35,214 nt of DNA from an uncultured Bacteroidota bacterium (GCA_903911135.1 CAIWCG010000047.1:1-35214), one strand, 5' to 3'. Shown: positions 9,000 to 17,080, counted from the stretch's first letter. The notes: a model not told the origin generated them from the letters alone. Numbers and translations: made by a program.

Positions 9000-10433
9000 T
9001 TATTCAATGATGAATTTTCCGGTAGCCAAAGTTTCCTTGGTAGCGGATAAAAGTTTATAAATATACATGCCTGGTTCCAAGTTGCCTCGAGTTAGGATTA
9101 TTTCACTTTTATTCTCCGTATTGATAGTTCTCACCTCTTGGCCAAGAATATTTAAAATGGACAATCTTGAACCGTTGCTATTATCAATTCCATTCAAATC
9201 GAGCGTTGCCTGATTACTGAAAGGATTGGGATAAACGGAGGAAGAATTGGTGTTGGCAGCCGGCGAAAGAACCTCGGTAACCAAAGGATTGAATTGCAAA
9301 AGCGAGGTATATTGAGGATAGGTTCCGCTGGCATTGTTCATGATATGAAGGGTAGAATAGGCATTGGTGGCAGGGATGAGTTTAAACAAAACGCCAAAGC
9401 CGCCAGGGCCACCATAGGACGTGACGCCATAAATGATGCTGTCCCTTCCAATGGTCATTCCACCTCTTGGATAGCCGCCATCTACATAGCTGAAATCGTG
9501 GATGACGGTATAGTTGTTGGTGGCGGTATCGAGTGAAAATATGTTACCATAATTTTGTCCGCCGCCATAGGTAGCGAAGCCATAGATCTTGCCATTGTAA
9601 TGCTGCACTAAGGTGCCGAAAGGATTGTCACCGGTAGTGGAAATGAAATTGTGAGCATTGGTAAAGGTGCTGGTAGCCGGGTCAAAACTATATAGCACCC
9701 CACTGCTGTTGGTTCCACCAGAGTAGGTGACACCATAAAATTTCCCACTGGCAGCTTTCATCATGCTTCCAAAAGGATATGCACCTGAAACTGAATAATT
9801 GAAATCGAATAAATCGGTATAGGTGTTGTTTGTCGGGTCGAAGCTAAATATAACACCATAGCCATGTGCCCCACCTTGGTATGTAACTCCATATAATTTA
9901 CCATCGTTTCCTTTTATTAATGACCCATAAGCAATATAACCAGTTGTCACTGTAAAATCATGGAGGTTGGTCAAGACGTTATTATATGGGTCATAAGAAA
10001 ATAGGGTTCCATAATTAGAAGCACCACCATTACTGGTCAAACCATACATCGTTCCATTTGGCAATTGCAGGAGGCTTCCGTAAGGATGAGTACCGGAAAC
10101 GGTATGCAAATCCAGGCGATGAAGATAGGTGTTCAGCTGCGGATCAAAACTGAAGATGGTACCCAATGAATCGGTTCCACCATTTAAAGTCATGCCATAT
10201 AGTTTTCCATCGAGGGCCTGAATCAAGCTGCCATAAGGCTCTATACCATTTGGATAATGGAAGCTATATGCGGTATTAAAACCGGTGCCATCGCCATTGA
10301 TTTTGTAAATGGTTCCAAAACTGTAGGAGCCTCCATGATAGGCCATTCCCCATAATTGTGGAATTTGTGCCTGACTATTATTGATGATAAAAATGGAGCA
10401 GATTAGGATGAGGATAAGTCTTGATATTTTCAT
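9000..10433 (-). CDS. GloVer tandem-repeat T9SS protein, copy 2
   Basis: Encodes 477 aa, almost the same length and domain order as the paralog at 6510-7940: signal peptide ending near SQAQ, about eight ~50-aa repeats of the GKLYGMT--GG / G-IFSFD pattern, then a T9SS sorting domain (VYPNPFSNQATL, LGQEVRTI, PGMYIYKL, ATGKFIIE). Expected on the cell surface. Periodic Tyr-Gly-Val-Thr-Tyr-(Gly) repeats suggest a propeller or solenoid. A Bacteroidota -7 box (complement of 10466-10473) lies about 30 nt upstream. The two paralogs face each other across array A, so they probably arose by inverted duplication followed by divergence. Function otherwise unknown. Confidence 0.88.
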   Translation of the reverse strand: MKISRLILILICSIFIINNSQAQIPQLWGMAYHGGSYSFGTIYKINGDGTGFNTAYSFHYPNGIEPYGSLIQALDGKLYGMTLNGGTDSLGTIFSFDPQLNTYLHRLDLHTVSGTHPYGSLLQLPNGTMYGLTSNGGASNYGTLFSYDPYNNVLTNLHDFTVTTGYIAYGSLIKGNDGKLYGVTYQGGAHGYGVIFSFDPTNNTYTDLFDFNYSVSGAYPFGSMMKAASGKFYGVTYSGGTNSSGVLYSFDPATSTFTNAHNFISTTGDNPFGTLVQHYNGKIYGFATYGGGQNYGNIFSLDTATNNYTVIHDFSYVDGGYPRGGMTIGRDSIIYGVTSYGGPGGFGVLFKLIPATNAYSTLHIMNNASGTYPQYTSLLQFNPLVTEVLSPAANTNSSSVYPNPFSNQATLDLNGIDNSNGSRLSILNILGQEVRTINTENKSEIILTRGNLEPGMYIYKLLSATKETLATGKFIIE

Positions 10434-10465
10434 GTTATTTTGTTTTAATTATTTTTTATGAGGAG

Positions 10466-10473
10466 CAAAAATA
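10466..10473 (-). promoter_or_regulatory. TAnnTTTG -7 box of GloVer copy 2
   Basis: The complement reads TATTTTTG, a perfect match to the Bacteroidota -7 consensus. A TTG (complement of 10494-10496) lies 20 nt upstream in a suitable -33 position. The leader to the ATG is about 30 nt. Confidence 0.65.
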
Positions 10474-10531
10474 GTAAATGGAATTGTAAAATCCAATTGT
10501 GACAACAAAACAATCGTAAATGGCCTATTAA

Positions 10532-10581
10532 AATTTCATCAAAACAACTTGCCTTAATGTATAAGATATTTTGATGAAATT
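10532..10581 (-). terminator. Stem-loop after the phosphatase/MFS operon, possible terminator
   Basis: A 13-bp perfect inverted repeat, aatttcatcaaaa (10532-10544) and ttttgatgaaatt (10569-10581), sits just after the MFS stop on the minus strand. The 24-nt loop and short T run make it a weaker terminator candidate than the others in the window. Confidence 0.45.
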
Positions 10582-10586
10582 AGAAA

Positions 10587-11798
10587 TCATGCAGCTCCAT
10601 CGTTACTAATATTCTTTGGCAATACAAGAAAATAAATAATGATAAGAACCCCGCCAATAGCGGAAACCATAAAGGTGAGTTGTGGATAAAACTGAACCCA
10701 TAACAAACCAGCAAGGGCACTTGCAAGAAGTGTACAGATGCTGGAAAGACCGGTGAAAAATCCCAAGGCAGTAGCCGTTTCAGAGTGCGGAGTGATATTT
10801 GCAATCCAGGCTTTCGTTATGCCATCACTGGCAGCAGCATAGATGCCATACAGAAAAAATAAGGTGTAAAGCATTGTCGGGGAAGAGAGATTGGCCATGC
10901 CGAAATAGACGATAGAAAACAAAATCAATCCTATTATAAAAGTTGTTTTCATTCCAATTTTATCTGCCATGGCCCCAATAGGGTAAGATGCCATGGCGAA
11001 AATGACATTGTAAAATATGTAAACACCAATTACATCCTGGTCGGAAATACCGGTTGATTTAGCCATGAGCAACAGCAGCATGTCGGTACTGTTTATCAAA
11101 GTAAAAGCAAGAAACCCAAGGGTGATTTTTTTAAATTCAGTTGATGAAGTTTTCCAATAATCGATAAATGCAAAAGGGTTGAGCACAGAAAAAGTTGATT
11201 TATTCGTCGAATGTTTTTGTTGATCATGCTTCTTATCTTTAATGAAGAAGGTTAGTGTCACTCCTACCAAGGCCGGAGAAAATGCGATGATGAAAAGCGT
11301 TTTATAATGACCAGGATAATAATAGAGATAAACAAGCGCCAAAACCGGACCGATAGCAGCACCAATTGTATCCATGGCCTGCCTGAACCCGAACACCTTG
11401 CCTTTATGCTCTTTTGTTGTGAGAGATGAAAGCAGTGCATCCCTTGCGCTGCTTCGAACACCCTTTCCAAGTTTATCCATGAATCGAGCAGTAAAGACCC
11501 AATAAGTATAGGTGAACAAGGCGAGCATCGGTTTGGCAAGCGAACTCATGATATATCCAAAGCGAATGAAAGGAATCCGAACACCTTTTACATCCGACAA
11601 TTTTCCGAAATACCCTTTGCTTAGTCCGGCAGTTGCTTCGGCAAAACCTTCAAGAATGCCTATGGCCAACGCACCAAAGCCAATGGATTTAAGATAAACC
11701 GGCATGATAGGATAAAGCATTTCACTCGAGATGTCATTGAAAAGGCTTATCAAGCCAATGATAAAAATACTACGAGTAATTATTTTTCCTTTAGCCAT
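10587..11798 (-). CDS. MFS transporter
   Basis: Encodes 403 aa with about twelve hydrophobic helices. The major facilitator loop between helices 2 and 3 is recognisable as FGKLSDVKGVRIPFIRFGY, and a second acidic/basic loop (ADKIGMKTTFIIG) marks the second half. The strip DKLGKGVRSSARDALL in the middle of the first half is typical of MFS proteins annotated only as 'MFS transporter' in Bacteroidota. The substrate cannot be read from the sequence. It begins 18 nt after the stop of the PafA-like phosphatase gene on the same strand, so phosphatase and transporter are probably co-expressed; uptake of a product released by the phosphatase is a reasonable but untested idea. Confidence 0.85.
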   Translation of the reverse strand: MAKGKIITRSIFIIGLISLFNDISSEMLYPIMPVYLKSIGFGALAIGILEGFAEATAGLSKGYFGKLSDVKGVRIPFIRFGYIMSSLAKPMLALFTYTYWVFTARFMDKLGKGVRSSARDALLSSLTTKEHKGKVFGFRQAMDTIGAAIGPVLALVYLYYYPGHYKTLFIIAFSPALVGVTLTFFIKDKKHDQQKHSTNKSTFSVLNPFAFIDYWKTSSTEFKKITLGFLAFTLINSTDMLLLLMAKSTGISDQDVIGVYIFYNVIFAMASYPIGAMADKIGMKTTFIIGLILFSIVYFGMANLSSPTMLYTLFFLYGIYAAASDGITKAWIANITPHSETATALGFFTGLSSICTLLASALAGLLWVQFYPQLTFMVSAIGGVLIIIYFLVLPKNISNDGAA

Positions 11799-11816
11799 TG
11801 AGATGAGTAGGAATGG

Positions 11817-13433
11817 TTATTTCAATGGAATGGGTATGGCATTACCCAAGCAACCGCTTGGTGCTTGAATATTCAGCAGATTAGCAATTGTTGGAGCAAT
11901 ATCAGTGATGTTTACATTGGGCAGATAATCACCTGCTTTAACTTTCCATCCGTAGAAAATCAATGGGATGTGGGTATCATAGTTATAAGGAGAACCATGA
12001 GTGGTGCCAGTGGACTTCCATTCCATCCAACCCGGCAAAAGGGTAAACATCACATCTCCTGAACGAGCAGCATTATAATCGTTTTTGATGAATTTTTGGT
12101 AGGCATAATTATTATCGAAGACCGTTACTTCGAATGCAATGTTTGTATAGGCTACTCCATCGCATTTCAGCAGAAAGTTTGCAACGGCAGTTTCAATGTC
12201 ATATAACGATAACTTTTTTTCTTCGATGAGTTTAAGGTTTAAATAAACATTCTGATTGGAGAAATTCAATAGCAAACCCTCCACACCAAATTTGGCATTC
12301 AAAAATGTCTTGAGTAAATCAGTAATCAGCTTGGCATCGAATAGCCCAGCAGGAATATTATGGTCTAGATTATATTTTACATTGTTCTCTGCCCCATGAT
12401 CTGCGGTAAGAAACAGCAAAGTGTTTTCCTTGCCAATGGTCGCATCAAGATAATCAAGAAAATCACCAAGGTCCTTATCCAATTTGAGGTAAGTATCTTC
12501 CAATTCGATGGAGTTGATGCCGAAATCATGACCTACGTAATCAGTGGAAGAAAAACTAACTGCGAGAAAATCAGGAGTTTTTCCCTTTCCAAGATTTTCA
12601 GATTTAATCGCCTCGCAAGCAAGTTCCTTTATCAAGGTATTTCCAAACGGAGTGGAGTTGATTACCTTGTATCCCTTGCCTTTATAGTTAGCGAGAACAT
12701 GCGGAAATATAGGCTGCGCCTCACCCTCAAAAAGTACCTCTTCATAAGGTGTATCATCGGCAGTGCTTTCGGTATATTGCTCTATCGGGAGGGATGTATT
12801 CCACGTTTGTTTCAGATATTGAGCGGGCAATTTCCTTTCATTAAAAGCATTTAGCCAGGTGGGAATCTCCTTCATGTAATAGGAGCTGGTAATGAACTTC
12901 CCTGTGGCAGCATCATACCAATAAGAACCATTGGAGGTGAAGCCCCCGGGAAGTATGGCTGCCCTATCCTTGAGCGAAATGGAAATGACCTTAGAAGTAA
13001 AGTTGGTGGCCAGACGCAACTGGTCGGTAATGGTATTGGAAAGCAGATTTTTCGGTGTAGAATCGCCAACGCAATAAACCATTTTATCAAGATTCCGCGA
13101 ATACCAATCGTTGCTGATGATTCCATTGATGGAAGGAGTGGTGCCGGTATAGATGGCGGCATGGCCCGGTCCTGTTTCGGAGGCTGAATAGTTGATATTG
13201 TTGTTCTCACAAAGAAACCCTTGGCTTACCAGTCGCTTGAAGCCTTTGTCGCTGAATTTATTCCAGAAGCGGGAGATATAATCTGCTCGCATCTGGTCAA
13301 CTACTACGCCAACAACGAGTTTTGGGGCACCATTGAATCCTTGTCGGTCGGCGGCAGATTGGGCATCGGCAACTTGGAAATTCTTTAGCAGCATCAGTGC
13401 CAAAATAACAAGATATTTATGAGAGATTTTCAT
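11817..13433 (-). CDS. PafA-like alkaline phosphatase (periplasmic)
   Basis: Encodes 538 aa. A signal peptide ends near VADAQ (residue ~25). It belongs to the alkaline phosphatase superfamily branch typified by the Elizabethkingia/Flavobacterium enzyme PafA, which uses a threonine nucleophile and two zinc ions. Visible motifs: VVDQMRADY (D46, zinc), SASETGPGHAAI (T87, nucleophile), LKDRAA (the Lys-x-Arg pair that contacts phosphate in PafA), TDYVGHDFG (Asp and His, zinc), TADHGAENN (Asp-His, zinc) and THGSPYNYDTHIPL (His, zinc). All expected catalytic residues appear present. It should hydrolyse phosphate monoesters in the periplasm. It is first in a two-gene operon with the MFS transporter. 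A -7 box lies 25-32 nt upstream. Confidence 0.9.
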   Translation of the reverse strand: MKISHKYLVILALMLLKNFQVADAQSAADRQGFNGAPKLVVGVVVDQMRADYISRFWNKFSDKGFKRLVSQGFLCENNNINYSASETGPGHAAIYTGTTPSINGIISNDWYSRNLDKMVYCVGDSTPKNLLSNTITDQLRLATNFTSKVISISLKDRAAILPGGFTSNGSYWYDAATGKFITSSYYMKEIPTWLNAFNERKLPAQYLKQTWNTSLPIEQYTESTADDTPYEEVLFEGEAQPIFPHVLANYKGKGYKVINSTPFGNTLIKELACEAIKSENLGKGKTPDFLAVSFSSTDYVGHDFGINSIELEDTYLKLDKDLGDFLDYLDATIGKENTLLFLTADHGAENNVKYNLDHNIPAGLFDAKLITDLLKTFLNAKFGVEGLLLNFSNQNVYLNLKLIEEKKLSLYDIETAVANFLLKCDGVAYTNIAFEVTVFDNNYAYQKFIKNDYNAARSGDVMFTLLPGWMEWKSTGTTHGSPYNYDTHIPLIFYGWKVKAGDYLPNVNITDIAPTIANLLNIQAPSGCLGNAIPIPLK

Positions 13434-13457
13434 TGAAAAATATTTTTATTTATGCCG

Positions 13458-13465
13458 CAAAAATA
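13458..13465 (-). promoter_or_regulatory. TAnnTTTG -7 box of the phosphatase/MFS operon
   Basis: The complement reads TATTTTTG followed by C, the Bacteroidota -7 consensus, 24 nt before the ATG of the phosphatase. No good TTTG at -33 was found. Confidence 0.55.
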
Positions 13466-13505
13466 GGAATGCAAGGTTATCTTATCATTAAATGATGGCT
13501 GCCAC

Positions 13506-14471
13506 CTATTGTATTTTCTTCTTCGTTGCCTTGAGCCAAAGAATGTCACCCGGTTTTGGCTCGGTGCCCGGTTTCATGCGGTTCTTTTTATAAAGGATCT
13601 TGAGCCTTATGGCATATTGTTGGGAAATGGAATACATCGTGTCACCTGCCTTTACGGTATGGCAATCCACCGGTCCGTTTCGGCGCTTGGGCTGTAGGTA
13701 AACCACTTGCCCGGGGCTTAGCACGGCATCTTTTTCCACCTCATTATATTTGAAAAGTTGCCCTACATTCATGTTGTATAGTTTCGCCAGCCGATAGTAG
13801 GTTTCACCTTTTGCCGCAACCACATATTTCACGTCGTTGTTCAATTTTATCTGTCGGGTTACGGCTATGGTCTGTAAATTTTCCTTTACCGGAGGCGTTG
13901 TTTTTTCGATGGGCTTCTCCTTGGCTATTACTTTTTCCTCCTTTGCTGGTGGGGCGCCCATTTTGTCCAATTCATAGAGCTTGTTGTCTTCTATTATCTT
14001 GATCAAATCCTTGGCATAGGTGGGGCTGGTTGCATATCCGGCCTTTTTCAAGCCTTCTGCCCAGCCTTTATAGTCGGTGAGTTGGAGCTCAAATAGGGCG
14101 GCATAGTGGGAACGCGATTTTAGGAAGTCGGAGTGGTCGTTATAAGAATCCAAAACGGTTTTATACTTCCTGAAGCACTCATTCTTGGCATCGTCGTCCA
14201 TCATGTAAGTGGCGCCCTTCCAGCCATTGTGGCATTTTATTCCAAAATGATTGTTGGCATTCTTGGCGAGTTTGCTGTTGCCCCATTCCGATTCGAGCAT
14301 GCCTTGGCCGAGGGTAATGCTGGCAGGCACTTTAGTCCGAATCATGTCGCGGATGGCATCATCGCGATAGCGAGCAATGTATTCTTGCTTGCTCATGAGT
14401 TTTTTTTGCGCTTGAGCCAGCCCATCGACCGTTATCGAAAGTATCAAAAATATAAAAAGAAGTTTTTTCAT
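13506..14471 (-). CDS. Glucosaminidase (GH73) with two LysM domains
   Basis: Encodes 321 aa from the ATG at 14471; the reading frame extends 22 codons further upstream, but the chosen ATG gives a proper signal peptide (MKKLLFIFLILSITVDGLAQ) and has a -7 box 24 nt before it. Residues ~35-170 are a FlgJ/LytG-like glucosaminidase domain: PASITLGQGMLESEWG holds the catalytic Glu (E60), followed by NHFGIKCHNGWKG and the Tyr-rich YNDHSDFLKSRSHYAAL. A Pro/Lys-rich linker leads to two LysM peptidoglycan-binding domains (~215-265 and ~272-321; GETYYRLAKLYNM and GDTMYSISQQYAI). It should cut the glycan strands of peptidoglycan in the periplasm, with a role in wall remodelling or cell separation. Confidence 0.92.
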   Translation of the reverse strand: MKKLLFIFLILSITVDGLAQAQKKLMSKQEYIARYRDDAIRDMIRTKVPASITLGQGMLESEWGNSKLAKNANNHFGIKCHNGWKGATYMMDDDAKNECFRKYKTVLDSYNDHSDFLKSRSHYAALFELQLTDYKGWAEGLKKAGYATSPTYAKDLIKIIEDNKLYELDKMGAPPAKEEKVIAKEKPIEKTTPPVKENLQTIAVTRQIKLNNDVKYVVAAKGETYYRLAKLYNMNVGQLFKYNEVEKDAVLSPGQVVYLQPKRRNGPVDCHTVKAGDTMYSISQQYAIRLKILYKKNRMKPGTEPKPGDILWLKATKKKIQ

Positions 14472-14494
14472 GCTGAATGATTGCCGTCCAATGG

Positions 14495-14502
14495 CAAAAT
14501 TA
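14495..14502 (-). promoter_or_regulatory. TAnnTTTG -7 box of the glucosaminidase gene
   Basis: The complement reads TAATTTTG followed by C. It lies inside the longer upstream-extended reading frame, which supports the ATG at 14471 as the true start. Confidence 0.55.
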
Positions 14503-14579
14503 TGGATAAATGCCATCGCCAATTCTTGATGCATCATAATCTTATGAAAAAAGCATTGTTAATAACAAAAGAATACCTG

Positions 14580-14978
14580 TCAGGGAAGTCTATTAATCAA
14601 TCAGGGAGGTCTATGTATCCTTCAAGGTGGTCTATTAATCGTTCAGGGAAGTCTATTAATCATTCAGGGAAGTCTATGTATCGTTCAGGGTAGTCAATTT
14701 ATCCTTCAGGGAGGTCTATGTATCGTTCAGGGTGGTCTATGTATCGTTCAGGGAGGTCTATGTATCGTTCAGGGAAGTCTATTAATCGTTCAGGGAGGTC
14801 TATGTATCGTTCAGGGTGGTCTATGTATACTTCAGGGTGGTCTATGTATACTTCAGGGTGGTCTATGTATCGTTCAGGGTAGTCAATTTATCCTTCAGGG
14901 ATGTCTATTAATCGTTCAGGGTAGTCGGGAATCCGTTCAGGGAGTTCGGGGAAGCGTTCAGGGAAGTCGGAAATGCGC
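14580..14978. repeat. Tandem array B: 21-bp unit, 19 copies
   Basis: Units start every 21 bases from 14580 to 14958 without a single length change. Consensus: tcagggNNgtctatgtatcgt, with two main variants (tctatgtat and tctattaat) and rarer ones (tagtcaattta). The last three units (14916 on) are degenerate and the pattern fades at about 15020. No unit-spacer alternation, so it is not CRISPR. The reading frames that cross it are interrupted. Confidence 0.97.
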
Positions 14979-15123
14979 TCACGATGCCCGAGGAACTGTT
15001 ACGGGTGTTTTGGAAAGCGGTGAAGATGTGAAAGAATGAACACAAATGATAAGTGATTGGATAATGGGAAGCATGGGATGGTAATTAAGTAATCAGGATT
15101 GCATGAGCGGCATAAGATATTGA
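14979..15123. other. Spacer between arrays B and C
   Basis: Degenerate continuation of array B to about 15020, then about 100 bases of unique sequence with no gene or promoter seen. Confidence 0.4.
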
Positions 15124-15478
15124 CGATTTGGTGTTGAATATTGCCCTTGCGGTGTTAAGGATTGCGCTCGGTGGCTCAGGAAAAACGCTCGGTGGAGTAA
15201 AATATGCGCTCGGTGGAGTAAAAAAACGCTTGGTGTATCATGAAAAACGCTTGCGGCATCAAGAAAAACGCTCGGTGGAGTAAAATATGCGCTCGGTGGA
15301 TTAATAAAAACGCTTGGTGCATCAGGGAAATCGCTTGCGGCATCAAGAAAAACGCTCGGTGGAGTAAAATATGCGCTCGGTGGATTAATAAAAACGCTTG
15401 GTGCATCAAGGAAATCGCTTGCGGCATCAAGAAAAACGCTTGCGGTATCTAGGTTTGCGGTCGATATATTCGTGATTA
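15124..15478. repeat. Tandem array C: 21-bp unit, about 17 copies, with an 84-bp higher-order repeat
   Basis: Unit starts: 15124, 15144, 15165, 15186, 15207, 15227, 15248, 15269 and then every 21 bases to 15458; two units are 20 bp. Units alternate among cgctcggtggagtaaaatatg, cgctcggtggattaataaaa, cgcttggtgcatcaaggaaat and cgcttgcggcatcaagaaaaa forms. A block of four units (15269-15352) is repeated almost exactly at 15353-15436, so the array grew by an 84-bp step. Open frames of 70-84 codons on both strands here are a by-product of the multiple-of-three unit. Confidence 0.95.
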
Positions 15479-15957
15479 TTGATTAAGCAGCTGATTTACA
15501 GCATAATAACGTAATATGAGTTATGAAGTATGGAAGCCACAGAGGGGCTATATATTGGTAGGGTGGGAAAGAATTATGAATTATAAATTATTTTGGGAAA
15601 GGTTGTTTTTTATAATCTTTTCTTTAAACAAAAGAATCCCAAGAAATCTTTTTGCTAAATAATTAGGTGTATCTGGAGGTATTTCACGCAAAGGGCGCAG
15701 ACGGTTTCGCAAAGGCACTTGCTAAACGATGGGCGGAAGTACTGCTTTCTTGGCCTGTACAAAGCTGTTTTATTTCTTAACGCAAAAATATTTAGGTGCA
15801 TCGGGAGGAGGGAACGGGGTATTTGGGGTGGTTTTATGTAAAGTTCATTTTGAGTGACACCTATTTTCCTTCAAATCAGGAAGTGTAACTGATTGATATA
15901 CTGCCACTTATGGAGCCGTTTAAAAGTTTAATTGAGGGCAAATGTAATGTGCAGTTT
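15479..15957. other. Gene-free stretch
   Basis: No reading frame worth calling. It contains an A/T-rich part (gaattatgaattataaatt, near 15570) like the tail of the dispersed element at 4.3 kb, and a 'cacgcaaagggcgcagacgg' string near 15690 of a kind that recurs between genes in Bacteroidota. Nothing functional is evident. Confidence 0.4.
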
Positions 15958-16230
15958 CCTACTGGTAATGACGCATTACCAGGACTTCTTTACACAAAAC
16001 CAGTAGGTAATGACGCAATTCCGTTAGTTATGGACGCAATGCCAATAGATAAGGAGTGATGGCGTAAGCATCGTGTGTGATTGCCAATCGTTCTTCACCA
16101 AATAACTATTGGTTTCTGCCGGATTCCAGGAGAAAAACACGCAAAGCCGAACGAAAAATACGCAAGGCAAGGTGGAAGTTACCCAATACCAATAGGTTAT
16201 TACCCATTACCAGACGATAATGACACAGGG
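15958..16230. repeat. Tandem array F: decayed 21-bp array, 13 units in phase
   Basis: At first sight only scattered copies of ggtaatgacgca- and acccattacc-like strings are visible, but cutting every 21 bases from 15958 places cc at the unit start in 10 of 13 units and C in 12 of 13. The clearest units are those at 15958, 16000, 16021, 16126, 16147, 16189 and 16210. The first contains a perfect 9-bp hairpin (ctggtaatg / cattaccag, 15962-15982). Units at 16042-16125 have largely lost their sequence while keeping length, so this looks like an old array. Confidence 0.75.
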
Positions 16231-16284
16231 CGCAGAGGGAAAGTGTACAAGGAACAAGGAAAATGTATAGTATGATGACATCCA

Positions 16285-16315
16285 TTTGAATTAGGGAATT
16301 ATTTTATTAGTTTTG
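16285..16315 (+). promoter_or_regulatory. Consensus Bacteroidota promoter
   Basis: TTTG (16285-16288), 19 nt, then TAGTTTTG (16308-16315): an exact match to the -33/-7 consensus of the phylum. Transcription should start around 16320. Directly downstream is only a 47-codon frame (16333-16476) that runs into a repeat element, so the original gene may have been lost; the MNT gene at 16484 could also be served. Confidence 0.7.
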
Positions 16316-16366
16316 TGGCGTGAAAAAAGAAGATGAGCATTGAAATGAATGTTGTGGATAAGGATT

Positions 16367-16442
16367 ATAAATCCTTTACTCTTGGGACGAGATTAAAAAA
16401 TCTCGACCAGCGTATTTGGAACATCCCGACCAGCGGGCAATT
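16367..16442 (+). repeat. Palindromic repeat element, longer copy
   Basis: Contains three palindromic cores: ggattataaatcc, cgagattaaaaaatctcg (16388-16405) and two gaccagcg boxes. Its second half, aaaatctcgaccagcgt followed by attNggaacatccNgaccagcggg, recurs with a few mismatches at 16984-17028 inside the HEPN gene. Similar GGATT-AATCC palindromes are remembered as scattered elements in Bacteroidota; this is not verified by search. Confidence 0.7.
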
Positions 16443-16457
16443 GATAATTAAATTTAC

Positions 16458-16465
16458 TATTTTTG
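16458..16465 (+). promoter_or_regulatory. TAnnTTTG -7 box before MNT gene 1
   Basis: TATTTTTG followed by C, 18 nt before the ATG at 16484. No well-spaced -33 element is seen. Confidence 0.5.
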
Positions 16466-16483
16466 CAGTCAAATAACAATAAA

Positions 16484-16795
16484 ATGAATCAAATAATTCA
16501 AGACCGTTTACACGATATAAATTTGTTGTGCAGCAATCACAAGGTAAAGGAGTTATATGCTTTTGGTTCTGTTTGTACCGATAATTTCAATGCCCAAAGC
16601 GATATAGACTTATTGATTTCATTTGAAAATATCTCCATCGAGGAATATACCGAAAATTATTTCTTGCTGCACCACCTTTTTGAGGAGCTATTAAAACGTC
16701 CCATAGATTTGGTTACCGAGCGTTCCTTGTCGAACCCCTATTTTATAGAAAGCGTGAACAAGACCAAAACATTGATATATGGACCTCGAAATTAA
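16484..16795 (+). CDS. MNT-type nucleotidyltransferase antitoxin, module 1
   Basis: Encodes 103 aa from the ATG at 16484; the frame is open from a TTG at 16463, but that codon lies inside the -7 box. The minimal nucleotidyltransferase signature is present: FGSVCTDNF then QSDIDLLISF, with the GS loop and the DxD metal pair, and a later Asp in RPIDLV. In MNT/HEPN toxin-antitoxin systems the MNT protein neutralises the HEPN RNase, in studied cases by adding AMP to a tyrosine near its active site. It overlaps the following HEPN gene by 17 nt, as usual for these pairs. The partner is broken here, so this antitoxin may have no toxin to control. Confidence 0.88.
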   Translation: MNQIIQDRLHDINLLCSNHKVKELYAFGSVCTDNFNAQSDIDLLISFENISIEEYTENYFLLHHLFEELLKRPIDLVTERSLSNPYFIESVNKTKTLIYGPRN

Positions 16796-17045
16796 AAAAT
16801 GTCTTTACGACATTCAGGTTTCGATAAATTCCATTTATGAATATTTAGGGGACAAAAGGGATTTCAATCATTATTTAGAGAACAAGCAATTGAGAAGGGC
16901 AGTGGAAAGAGAATTGGAAATAATTGGAGAAGCCACCGACAGGATTCTCAAGATTGATTCCGAGATAGCCTTGGATAATGCCAGAAAAATCTCGACCAGC
17001 GTGATTGGAACATCCAGACCAGCGGGTAATTATAAGTACGGATGA
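16779..17045 (+). pseudogene. HEPN-domain toxin, truncated by a repeat element
   Basis: 88 codons remain. Residues 1-70 follow the HEPN family well (MDLEIKKCLYDIQVSINSI, RRAVERELEIIGEA) and align with the intact protein at 22387-22725. Where that protein reads IIGTRNRIAHGYD, with the Rx4-6H RNase motif, this one reads ISTSVIGTSRPAGNYKYG and stops. The divergent segment (16984-17028) matches the palindromic repeat at 16393-16442, so a repeat insertion or recombination between copies has removed the catalytic motif and the last ~35 residues. The product should be inactive as an RNase, though it might still bind the MNT protein. Confidence 0.75.
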
Positions 17046-17080
17046 TTCGATAGGCTTGAATCGCTCTAAAAATTCTTTAC

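Larger units (their letters stand above)
16333..16476 (+). pseudogene. Short 47-codon frame, possible gene remnant
   Basis: Starts MSIEMNVVDKD just downstream of a consensus promoter, then runs through a palindromic repeat element (16367-16442), which supplies the remaining residues. A normal gene start fused to repeat-derived codons suggests a gene whose 3' part was replaced. Too short to assign; it may equally be a leader of the MNT gene. Confidence 0.25.

Noticed and set aside
13509-14480. Plus-strand frames opposite the glucosaminidase gene
   Set aside because: They are shadows of a well-supported minus-strand gene.
14481-15452. Reading frames of 62-84 codons through arrays B and C on both strands
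   Set aside because: A 21-bp unit is seven codons, so any frame free of stops in one unit stays open. The predicted peptides are simple heptad copies and have no convincing starts.
14580-15478. CRISPR array
   Set aside because: Units are contiguous with no unique spacers, unit length is 21, and no cas genes are present.
16081-16275. 64-codon frame in array F
   Set aside because: It lies mostly within the decayed 21-bp array and has no recognisable features.
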